Shown: one piece after another, positions 18,023-25,601 of the stretch
How the letters are laid out: each line of letters begins with the position of its first letter
Position numbering within the stretch: the first letter of the stretch is position 1
NCBI GenBank assembly: GCA_036703315.1
Contig: DATNPH010000055.1
Span: forward strand, 1 to 64,000
Source of the DNA: DATNPH01 sp036703315
Lineage (GTDB): Bacteria > Cyanobacteriota > Cyanobacteriia > Cyanobacteriales > Coleofasciculaceae
Direction: 5' to 3'
DNA: 64,000 bases
Position numbers and translations under genes: made by a program
Notes under the pieces: model-generated
Told to the model about the DNA's origin: nothing
The model's input: only the letters and a program-made list of their open reading frames with translations
The model's database searches: none

Positions 18023-19528
18023 ATGAACCTGTCATCTACTCCAGATTTGTCTCTCTACCAGCTAGCTCTGGACACTCTTACCTCTCCCCAGATTCTTAGA
18101 GTCAGTCCTGCTACACTCAAATCTCTGATAGGAACCCTGATTGATCTCCTGATCGAGGAAACAATTCCAGCAACCCTCTGGGTCAAGCTACCGCCAACAG
18201 ACGGATGGCAGGCAGAAATCAAGCGGTATCAGCAGCATGTTGGTTTAGTACAGAAAATTTATCTATACCACTGTGCTGGGGATGACTTGGTACTAACAGA
18301 TGAAGTTGGTCAGGCAGCGAAGCTGAAGGGGATTTCTCAATCTTTCTCTGTTGAGCTAGCGGCTGGCAGCCAGCTTAAACAGGAGTACTTTCTGATTGTC
18401 CTGAGTGACCAGTTTAGTAGTCTAATTGTGGCTGATCCGTGCTCCCAACCTGAGCCATCAAGGACAGCATTAAACACCACTGAGTTATTACTAGCTGTTT
18501 GTACCTTTGAGCGACGGGTAATCCAGCGTGTCTGCGAGGGTATAAAAGACGCGATCGCTGTGGCTGATAACATCCCGAAGGAGTTACTAGAGCCAAGGGA
18601 AACGCGATTTGCCCTAGTTCCAGATTCTGAGGAGAAAGCTCTACTGACTCGGTTGTTGGTCAAGCAAGTGCAGCGTACTGAAGAAATATTTTATTCCTCT
18701 ACCAGTGGGGATTCGCCAAGCGTCTGTGAGCCTATGCCTAAGGGCAGCACTGGCTCCTCTAAAGCTACTGAGCTAACGCTTACACCCCTAGTGAAGACAA
18801 GCACAACTATTCCACTGATACCAAGTGATAACTTTTACAATAAGGACGAGCTGCTGAAGCGAGTTGCTCAGGAACTGCGGACGCCTTTAACGAATATGAA
18901 AACGGCTCTAACGCTAGTGGATTCGCCGCAACTCAAGCCAGCACAGCGTCAACGCTACATGCAGCTACTGAATACAGAGTGCGATCGCCAGAATTCCCTG
19001 ATTACTGGATTGCTAGAGCTGGTACAGTTAGACAGTGACCCCCAACCTACTGTGATGCCCTCGGTGCAACTAGCCGACATTGTTCCTGGCGTCGTTAGTA
19101 CTTATCAGCCACTAGCGCAAGAGAAAGGCATTCAGCTTGGCTACACTGTTCCTGCTAGTCTTCCACTTGTCTCGTGCGTAGAGAGTTGGCTCCGGCAAAT
19201 CCTGATCAATCTGCTGCACAATAGCCTAAAATTTACCCTGGCTGGCGGTCAGGTTAAGGTGCGGGCAACTCCTCAAGGCAAATATGTCCAACTGGCAATT
19301 AGTGACACTGGCGTTGGCATTGCCGCTAGTGAAATTCCTAGAATTTTTGACAGTTTTTATCGGGGACGCTCAACAACTGGAGAAAATACAGGTGCTGGTT
19401 TAGGCTTGACTATTGTGCAGCAGCTATTACTACGCTGTGGTGGTTCGATTTCGGTTACCAGTAAATTGAGCGAAGGTTCCACGTTCAAAGCGTTGCTACC
19501 TGTTGCCTCTCCCACATCTACCGTTTAG
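18023..19528 (+). CDS. Histidine-kinase-like protein with Gln in place of the H-box His
   Basis: A 501-residue soluble sensor-kinase-like protein. An N-terminal sensory region (about 1-190, perhaps DICT-like, unproven) leads by a Ser/Thr-rich linker to a DHp segment and a HATPase_c domain. The DHp H-box reads RVAQELRTPLTNMKTAL, with Gln283 (codon CAG at 18869-18871) where His is expected. The ATPase motifs are intact: NLLHNSLKF, DTGVGI, FDSFYRG and GAGLGLTIV. It may therefore act as a phosphatase or binding partner rather than a normal kinase. An in-frame TTG at 17951 would add 24 repeat-derived residues; the ATG at 18023 is preferred. No receiver or regulator gene is adjacent. Confidence 0.85.
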   Translation: MNLSSTPDLSLYQLALDTLTSPQILRVSPATLKSLIGTLIDLLIEETIPATLWVKLPPTDGWQAEIKRYQQHVGLVQKIYLYHCAGDDLVLTDEVGQAAKLKGISQSFSVELAAGSQLKQEYFLIVLSDQFSSLIVADPCSQPEPSRTALNTTELLLAVCTFERRVIQRVCEGIKDAIAVADNIPKELLEPRETRFALVPDSEEKALLTRLLVKQVQRTEEIFYSSTSGDSPSVCEPMPKGSTGSSKATELTLTPLVKTSTTIPLIPSDNFYNKDELLKRVAQELRTPLTNMKTALTLVDSPQLKPAQRQRYMQLLNTECDRQNSLITGLLELVQLDSDPQPTVMPSVQLADIVPGVVSTYQPLAQEKGIQLGYTVPASLPLVSCVESWLRQILINLLHNSLKFTLAGGQVKVRATPQGKYVQLAISDTGVGIAASEIPRIFDSFYRGRSTTGENTGAGLGLTIVQQLLLRCGGSISVTSKLSEGSTFKALLPVASPTSTV

Positions 19529-19559
19529 CCATCTGTGCGCCCCTACAGAGATTTTGTCT

Positions 19560-19772
19560 TCACGCTCTCGGCTGATTTCCGCAAGTCAGGCACGCCTCCA
19601 TCAGTAGAATTAGGGGTTGACTACAAAATACACAACACCCTTGTGGCGACTTGCTTATTTGGTCTTGGGATAACACTCGACACTTCAGGCATCCGAAAAA
19701 CTCATCCTGACTTTTGACAGCAAACTTGTGGCATTTGGGACAGCATTCAACTTTCCAATTAGTCTTGAGCAT
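19560..19772 (-). CDS. Probable small zinc-ribbon protein
   Basis: A 70-residue candidate with four cysteine pairs: CCPKC (after the start), FGCLKC, CCVFC and CLTCGNQ. The regular spacing, CxxC-x13-CxxC then CxxC-x12-CxxC, is that of a double zinc ribbon and is unlikely by chance. The ATG at 19772 (MLKTNWKVE) is chosen because the 44 residues before it in the open frame lack protein-like pattern. No good ribosome site is visible. It is convergent with the kinase-like gene, 31 bases from its stop. Function is unknown; nucleic-acid or protein binding is typical of such folds. Confidence 0.5.
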   Translation of the reverse strand: MLKTNWKVECCPKCHKFAVKSQDEFFGCLKCRVLSQDQISKSPQGCCVFCSQPLILLMEACLTCGNQPRA

Positions 19773-20289
19773 TGCTTCAGGGCAGAGGGTGAAACTTGCT
19801 GCCCAGCTAAAATCCAGCCTTGGCAAGGTTTGGGCGACCGTGAACGGGTATAGTCGCGATCGCCTTGTCTCTCCAGGCGGATGATGAACTGAGTCAGCAC
19901 CCAATAGTTTGGCACGATTTTTTGTCTTCTGTCTTTAGGTAGATTTCTTAGATCACCTCATTTTGAGATTGAGTCACTTTTGAGAAGAGCAGCTTGACAC
20001 CTGGACAAAGGTGGGATACGTTCGAGGGGCAGAACCTGGAAAATTAAATTATCCAAAATAGTTTCTTAGCAAATAGCCCGATCAGCCAAATCTTGATCCG
20101 TGGGGGTCGTGCGATCGCCCAAACCCTCATTATTTCGTAGACCCCCCCGGATACCGCTCTGTGTAAGGGTTTGAAGGTGTTGAGAAAGGATGTTATTGAG
20201 AATTAGTCTCAACTATTGGGTGTATTTCAGACCCCCTCAGAATTTGGCTATCTCAAACTCTCTCACAGCAAGGGTTTCAAAATGGCAGG
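19773..20289. other. Intergenic region before the CRISPR remnant
   Basis: About 520 bases with no recognisable gene. The part next to the first repeat (about 20150-20289) would be the leader side, because the repeats end in GAAAC when read on the plus strand. It is not strikingly AT-rich. Confidence 0.4.
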
Positions 20290-20400
20290 GTTTTCAAATC
20301 TCTTCCCCTTACGGGGACGGAAACGGTTGATAGGGAGAACCGTAAGGATCGCTACTACCACACAAGTTTTCAAATCTCTTCCCCTTACGGGGACGGAAAC
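20290..20400 (+). CRISPR. CRISPR remnant: two repeats, one spacer
   Basis: Two identical 35-base repeats (20290-20324 and 20366-20400) start GTTTTCAAATCTCTTCCCC and end ACGGGGACGGAAAC. They carry the internal palindrome TCCCC-TTAC-GGGGA and the GAAAC 3' end common in cyanobacterial arrays. The single spacer, 20325-20365, is 41 bases. No further repeat follows and no cas gene lies in the window, so this is an orphan or decayed array. Confidence 0.88.
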
Positions 20401-20463
20401 GAGCATTAGCTCCGAATCTCCTCACTCAACCTCCGGCTTAAAAAGGGGGACTTTAACTAGATT

Positions 20464-20483
20464 CTCCCCCCTTTATAAGGGGG
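20464..20483. repeat. Palindromic CCCCCCTTTATAAGGGGGG-type element
   Basis: A perfect palindrome, C6-TTTATAA-G6, of a kind dispersed in cyanobacterial spacers. It lies just after the CRISPR remnant and is followed by a G-rich tail. Confidence 0.6.
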
Positions 20484-20543
20484 GCTGGGGGGGGTCTTCT
20501 TCGCAACAGACAAGTAAATAGAGAGTTTGAAAACAGGTATCTA

Positions 20544-21293
20544 TTAAGCCTGAGTGCTCTTCGTTAATACCACTGAGTAACAAAGACGATCAGCTCTACT
20601 AAGCGTTTCACCACAAATAATCGGTTCTTCACCAATGGTATAAGCCACATAAGCGTTTACTAATAGCGGCGCACCGAGGGGAATATCCAGATATTTGCTC
20701 ACTTCATGAGTGGAATGAGTACATTCTAAAATAGTCTCAACACGTTCAACAGAAACACCATTGTTATCAAGCGTGGGATAAATCAGACTCGATTGCAACT
20801 CATCAGCAAACCTTTCTCCCAAATCAAAGCGAATGTAAGTAATATCCACAGCAACAGGAATATTGTCTGTGAGGATAATTTTCTTCTGGCAGTAAATGCG
20901 GCGGGTGTCAGGAGATAATTTTAGTTTCTGGAGAACTCTAACAGAAGGTTCTGTGATATCAAAACAAAGACTTTTAATACTGCTAGTGACTCCCTGGCGA
21001 GTCATGTCTTCATCAAAGAAGATTAAGGGATTAGAGAGAGAGCGAGTGACTTTCTTATGCTCTTTAACAAAAACACCTTTACCGCGATGGCAGATGACTA
21101 AACCTTGATTAACTAAATTCGCGATCGCCCTCCTCACAGTAATCCGGCTGACATCAAACTGCAACATTAACTGATGCTCACTCGGCAACTGCTCTCCTGG
21201 TGAGTATTCACCGTCAAAGATTTGTTGGCTTAATGTTTCTGAAATCGCTAAATGGAGAGGCAACTTATTAAAGTTCGAGTCGTCCTGTGCCAT
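20544..21293 (-). CDS. GntR family transcriptional regulator (HutC/UTRA type)
   Basis: A 249-residue repressor-type regulator. The N-terminal winged helix (about residues 12-76) shows PGEQLPSEHQLMLQFDVSRI, then TVRRAIANLVNQGLV and the wing RGKGVFV. The C-terminal effector-binding UTRA domain (about 95-242) shows the usual chorismate-lyase-like fold pattern (IPVAVDITYIRFDLGERFAD, PLLVNAYVAY). It is the last gene of a three-gene operon, 33 bases after the kinase-like gene, so it probably controls that operon and perhaps the divergent oxidase. The ligand is unknown. Confidence 0.92.
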   Translation of the reverse strand: MAQDDSNFNKLPLHLAISETLSQQIFDGEYSPGEQLPSEHQLMLQFDVSRITVRRAIANLVNQGLVICHRGKGVFVKEHKKVTRSLSNPLIFFDEDMTRQGVTSSIKSLCFDITEPSVRVLQKLKLSPDTRRIYCQKKIILTDNIPVAVDITYIRFDLGERFADELQSSLIYPTLDNNGVSVERVETILECTHSTHEVSKYLDIPLGAPLLVNAYVAYTIGEEPIICGETLSRADRLCYSVVLTKSTQA

Positions 21294-21326
21294 GCAAGAT
21301 GTTGTTAGTACCTAAATCAATTGTCT

Positions 21327-22310
21327 TTAGTAAATATCAAGCTCAGTCAATAACCCTAACTTAGAATCAAACCATTCATCCGTAAAATGACCATAAGGTA
21401 TAACTTCTCCAGCTACTGCACAATTAATTCCCATAACCCAAATATGCGCTACCTTGATAAACAAAGGAATTGAAGCCAGTTCAGCTTCGCTTAGTTGACG
21501 GATAGCTTGATACCCCTCTACAAACGCTTGTCTTACTCCGCTATCTATATTCCAGCGCAATGCTGTATTGATAAATTTGGCAATATCAAAAGCACGCCAA
21601 CTGTAGCCACACTGATCAAAGTCAAATAATGTTGGCTCATCTGTATCCGTAAAGTGAGCATTTCCCGAATGGACATCACCAACGCAAATGCCATAGATGG
21701 GTGCTGATGAAGGCAGTTTCAGCTCCGTTAACGCTGACTTAATTATTTTTATCTGTGTTTGCAGATAGTCAATATCATTGTGTCTGTGTTGAAAAACGGG
21801 TGCAATAACATCCATCGAACAATCTAGCAGATACTTGCTATTTAATGCAGGGCGGCTGAAATGGCTTTTGAAGTTGTTCGTCACCTCATGCAAAGTAGCC
21901 AGCACTTCTCCTAAGCGTCTACTTTGTTTGGTGTTAAGCTTTTCATCTACAGCTTTCCCTGGTGCATAGGAAAACACAGCGGCATAGCGTGTTCCTTCCG
22001 GTGCCGCCAGTTCTACGGTGAAGCCACCGTCTTTTCTGGCGATCGCGTAGGCAACTGGACTATTGTGTTCATGCAGAAACGCTAGCAGTTCCAGTTCAAA
22101 ATCAATCTCTTGTTTCGTTCTCCACCCTCGGCGATAAACCCGTAGGATATACCTATCTTGCTGAGTTTCCACCAAATAGGTATCATTCAAACCTCGCTTA
22201 TACAAGCCACAACTCAGGGGTGTTGCAATTAGATAGTGGCATAAGACATTTTCAATTAGAGCTTCCCCTGAAGGAATTGAATGTATCACAGGGACAAAAG
22301 CTGAACACAT
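21327..22310 (-). CDS. APH-fold phosphotransferase
   Basis: Kinase of the aminoglycoside-phosphotransferase/choline kinase superfamily (hydroxylysine-kinase and homoserine-kinase-II-like), substrate unknown. The N lobe shows GLNDTYLVET and RYILRVYRRG with the ATP-binding basic residues. The catalytic loop is VGDVHSGNAHF (about residues 210-220); the His usual before GD is Val, while Asp and Asn are kept. The metal-binding DFD lies at about 230-232. An in-frame TTG at 22325, directly abutting the stop of the PabB-PabC gene, would add five residues. Tight coupling means it acts in the same pathway. Antibiotic resistance is a less likely role. Confidence 0.85.
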   Translation of the reverse strand: MCSAFVPVIHSIPSGEALIENVLCHYLIATPLSCGLYKRGLNDTYLVETQQDRYILRVYRRGWRTKQEIDFELELLAFLHEHNSPVAYAIARKDGGFTVELAAPEGTRYAAVFSYAPGKAVDEKLNTKQSRRLGEVLATLHEVTNNFKSHFSRPALNSKYLLDCSMDVIAPVFQHRHNDIDYLQTQIKIIKSALTELKLPSSAPIYGICVGDVHSGNAHFTDTDEPTLFDFDQCGYSWRAFDIAKFINTALRWNIDSGVRQAFVEGYQAIRQLSEAELASIPLFIKVAHIWVMGINCAVAGEVIPYGHFTDEWFDSKLGLLTELDIY

Positions 22311-22325
22311 ATGATCTTGAAACAA

Positions 22326-24101
22326 CTAGCAAAGTTTCTGTTGGCTATTTGATAATGATTGATCTGGAGTTACTAAAACAGCTTCACGCCATTTCTGGAC
22401 TGAGTTAACTCTATAGATACGCTCACACTGTTTCAGTGCTTCAACTGTGATTATCTCCTCCCGTACTTTTCCCTGAGCGAGCAAATAAGCCCGAAACGTT
22501 CCTGCTAACACTCCGCACTGAACTGGCGGTGTCAGCAGTTCGCCGTTGATTTGAACGATAACATTAGCAATGCATGTTTCTGTAATCTCGCCCCGTTCAT
22601 TCCACAACAGAACATCGTCGTAGTTAGGACAAGAGGCTAGGGCACGATTGTAGACCTGACGCTCGGTTGTTTTGTGATACAAAAATGGATTACTGGAATC
22701 AACTGGTGTTGAAGATAGGCTGAGGCTGACGGGTTGGGAGGCAGCATTACAACACAGCAGGGTACTCTCACAGGCGAGATTACCATCCTGGGCTACCAGT
22801 AGCCTTACTTTATAGGACTGAGTTGGCAACGAATTGGCTAATGCCTCAAGTTTCTTGTGCACCTGTTCAATGTCTACCGGAATGCAAAAATAGAGGGCAG
22901 AATCTTGCAAACGTTTAAGATGATAACTCAGCAAAAAGTATCCATGATCCGGTTCCCATAGCATCGTCTCTAGCAAACAGAAATCCGGGCGATTTGTTGT
23001 AAGAACTCGGGTTTTGAGTTGACATTCTGTGTACTCGTTACTGCTGAGAGAGTCCCATACGATGCCACTGCCAACGCCATATTCGGCTTGATTGGTTGTT
23101 TTGTCGATCACGACAGTACGAATAGCAACGTTAAATTGAGCCTGCCGTTTGGGAGAGATAAAACCGATGCATCCGGTATACATACCACGCGGTGTCTTTT
23201 CCAAATTGCGGATGATCTCCATCGTGCGCGGCTTAGGTGCCCCAGTTATGGAAGCGCAAGGAAAAAGAGCTGCCATGATATCGCCCAAGCAGGCACTCGT
23301 GGTTGCCGTGACGGTAGAGGTCATTTGCCAGAGGGTTGGGTACTGTTCCACGTCAAACAAACTGGGGACTTGGACGCTGTTGATGTCTGCAACCCGACCC
23401 ATGTCATTGCGAATCATATCGACAATCATGACATTCTCGGCACGGTTTTTCTCAGAATGGTGCAACCACTCAGCCATCGCGTTATCTTCGCTCAATGTGT
23501 AGCCTCTTGCTACAGTTCCTTTCATCGGTCGCAAAGTCAGGTGGTTGCCAGAAAAACGGAAAAAGAGTTCCGGTGAAGCTGAGCAAATGGCGAACTGATC
23601 AAGATCGACATAGGCGGCATAATCGGCTTGCTGCGATCGAACCAATTTCAGGAAAAGCTCCCACGGGTTGCCCGAAAAAGGCGTATGTAGGCGCATGGTG
23701 TAATTGACTTGGTAAGTTTCACCACGAGCAATGTGTTCCTTGATAGTAGCGATCGCTTGGTCGTATTCCTCGCGACTCACGGAAGCCGACCAATTCAAGG
23801 TATTGTCGGAATCTTGAGCAGGAGCCGGCAGCTGAATAATTTCAGCTTTTTTGTAAAGCCCGAACCAAAGCAACGGAAATGAAGACAGGGAATGGGTATG
23901 GAGAGCCGTATCAAAAGCTGGTGAAGCTTCGTAACTGATAAAACCAGCCGCATACATTTTATGCTCGCGAACCATTAGCTCGACAAGTTCCAAACTGGGG
24001 ACTACTTGGTCAAGGCGAAAGGCTCTGACAATCTGCTCCGGCTCTCGGAAGCGAAACCATTGCTTGAGTTGTGCATCGTGAATTACTAATTGGTTGGTCA
24101 T
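22326..24101 (-). CDS. pabB: Aminodeoxychorismate synthase component I fused to aminodeoxychorismate lyase
   Basis: A fusion of PabB (about residues 1-370) and a class IV aminotransferase-like PabC (about 375-591). It would turn chorismate plus ammonia or glutamine into 4-amino-4-deoxychorismate and then 4-aminobenzoate for folate. In PabB, RPMKGTVARG holds Lys194, the residue that separates aminodeoxychorismate synthases from anthranilate synthases (PIAGT). IVDMIRNDMGRV and the SITGAPKPRTMEIIR motif are intact. In PabC, FLYHKTTERQVYNRAL contains the likely PLP lysine, and ITETCIANV follows. The glutaminase PabA is not in the window. It is the first gene of the pabBC-kinase-gntR operon. Confidence 0.92.
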   Translation of the reverse strand: MTNQLVIHDAQLKQWFRFREPEQIVRAFRLDQVVPSLELVELMVREHKMYAAGFISYEASPAFDTALHTHSLSSFPLLWFGLYKKAEIIQLPAPAQDSDNTLNWSASVSREEYDQAIATIKEHIARGETYQVNYTMRLHTPFSGNPWELFLKLVRSQQADYAAYVDLDQFAICSASPELFFRFSGNHLTLRPMKGTVARGYTLSEDNAMAEWLHHSEKNRAENVMIVDMIRNDMGRVADINSVQVPSLFDVEQYPTLWQMTSTVTATTSACLGDIMAALFPCASITGAPKPRTMEIIRNLEKTPRGMYTGCIGFISPKRQAQFNVAIRTVVIDKTTNQAEYGVGSGIVWDSLSSNEYTECQLKTRVLTTNRPDFCLLETMLWEPDHGYFLLSYHLKRLQDSALYFCIPVDIEQVHKKLEALANSLPTQSYKVRLLVAQDGNLACESTLLCCNAASQPVSLSLSSTPVDSSNPFLYHKTTERQVYNRALASCPNYDDVLLWNERGEITETCIANVIVQINGELLTPPVQCGVLAGTFRAYLLAQGKVREEIITVEALKQCERIYRVNSVQKWREAVLVTPDQSLSNSQQKLC

Positions 24102-24394
24102 ATCAACAAATAGCTTTAGAACACCCCATTTAATACAGAAAGCGTTGACTATATCAGCTGGTTAGGTAGGAACGCTGCACTATTAACTTTGTATGAAATC
24201 TGAATAAGACTCAATGTCGGTTGTTGCACGCTGTGCGTCGAGGAATGTTGAAGGTAGTAGACGATTTATAGAACTCTCTATCCTACTGCTAACAGAGTGC
24301 TTTGCTAACCCAACCGTTGCACTGAATTTAGCCGCCTTAAGCTTGTTATAATCGGCGCTGAATTAGCTAATGCTTAGCCAGGGGCAATAACTAT

Positions 24395-25600
24395 ATGGTC
24401 GAGACAGCAGACATTGTCGTAGTGGGTGGAGGTTGCATTGGTGCCTCAATTGCCTTACATCTAGCCGAGAGGAAAGCTGGAAAAATTCTCTTACTTGAAA
24501 AAGCAGAGCTGGCTCAGGGTGCCTCTGGTAAAGGAATTGGCATTATTCGCACCCACTACACACACCCAGTTTTAGCTGAGCTCGCGCGTCTGTCCAAAGA
24601 GCGATTTCACCAATTTAAACAGCGATATGGTGGCTACGATAGTGGGTTTCATCCCTGCGGTTACTACATCCTAGTAGGAGAATCCGATGTTGAGACGCTT
24701 CACAGCGTTGTTGAAATGCACCAGTCAATAGCTATCAATGTTGATTTGGTAGACCTTCAACACGTTCAGGAGAAAGTCCCTGACTTAAATCTTAGTGATG
24801 TGGCGGCGGCAGCTTATGAACCTGACTCTGGCTATGGCAGTCCTCCTCAGACTACAGTAGCTTTGGCAAAACGTGCCGCCGACTTAGGTGTAGAAATTCG
24901 CACTCAAACTCCAGTACACCAAATCAAGTTAGATGCTAAACGTAATGTCGAAGGTGTTGTTATAGCGACAGGAGACGTGGCAACGCGCACGGTAATTGAC
25001 TGTGTTGGTCCTTGGGCAAAGAAATTCACTGAACATCTGGGGTTAGAGTTTCCCGTTATCCCGATTGTTGAACATGTTGTCGTGGTGGAACGACCGATGG
25101 AATTTTCTTCAACCCATCCTGTGATTTCAGATTTAGTCAATCTCTGTTACTCCCGTTCTGATGCTGCTCAACCCTACACCCGCATCGGTAACTCTGACCC
25201 GAAATATCATCCTCAGTTTGGGCTAAAGGATGCGGATGATTTTAAGGGACAACTTTTTCCTAAAATTACTGAAGAACTGCATCAGAAATTATTGCATCGT
25301 TTTCCAGTTCTTCAACAAGGAAAAGTTGTAGAAAAATATAGTGGAATTTGGGGAGTTACGCCAGATTATCAACCCATCATTGATAATTTAGAGCATATAC
25401 CAGGACTGTTTTGTGCTGTTGGATTTAGTGGTCATGGATATAAGCTAAGTCCGATAATCGGCGATTTAATGAGTCAGTTTATGTTAGGGGAAAGTAATTC
25501 TTTAGTTGATAAGCTTCAACTTTTCAGGTTTAAACGTTTCCAAGAAAATGATTTGATAAAGTCACCAATCAGCTATAGCCAAGCGAAAGGATTGCGGTAA
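24395..25600 (+). CDS. FAD-dependent amine/amino-acid oxidase (DAO family)
   Basis: A 401-residue flavoenzyme of the DAO/sarcosine-oxidase-beta family, oxidising a secondary amine or amino acid with FAD. The N-terminal Rossmann motif is DIVVVGGGCIGASIALHLAE (about residues 6-25), with Glu38 in LLLEKAEL binding the ribose. The second conserved part is GASGKGIGIIRTHY, and the C-terminal signature is AVGFSGHGYKLSP. It is divergent from the pabBC operon across 293 bases and convergent with a hybrid kinase one base away. A shared pathway with the GntR operon is plausible but unproven. Confidence 0.88.
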   Translation: MVETADIVVVGGGCIGASIALHLAERKAGKILLLEKAELAQGASGKGIGIIRTHYTHPVLAELARLSKERFHQFKQRYGGYDSGFHPCGYYILVGESDVETLHSVVEMHQSIAINVDLVDLQHVQEKVPDLNLSDVAAAAYEPDSGYGSPPQTTVALAKRAADLGVEIRTQTPVHQIKLDAKRNVEGVVIATGDVATRTVIDCVGPWAKKFTEHLGLEFPVIPIVEHVVVVERPMEFSSTHPVISDLVNLCYSRSDAAQPYTRIGNSDPKYHPQFGLKDADDFKGQLFPKITEELHQKLLHRFPVLQQGKVVEKYSGIWGVTPDYQPIIDNLEHIPGLFCAVGFSGHGYKLSPIIGDLMSQFMLGESNSLVDKLQLFRFKRFQENDLIKSPISYSQAKGLR

Positions 25601-25601
25601 A

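Noticed and set aside
20216..20521. Plus-strand open frame across the CRISPR remnant
   Set aside because: It translates the CRISPR repeats and a C6/G6 palindrome; not a protein.
21327..22310. Aminoglycoside resistance gene
   Set aside because: The fold is APH-like, but the catalytic loop is atypical and the operon with pabBC and GntR points to metabolism.
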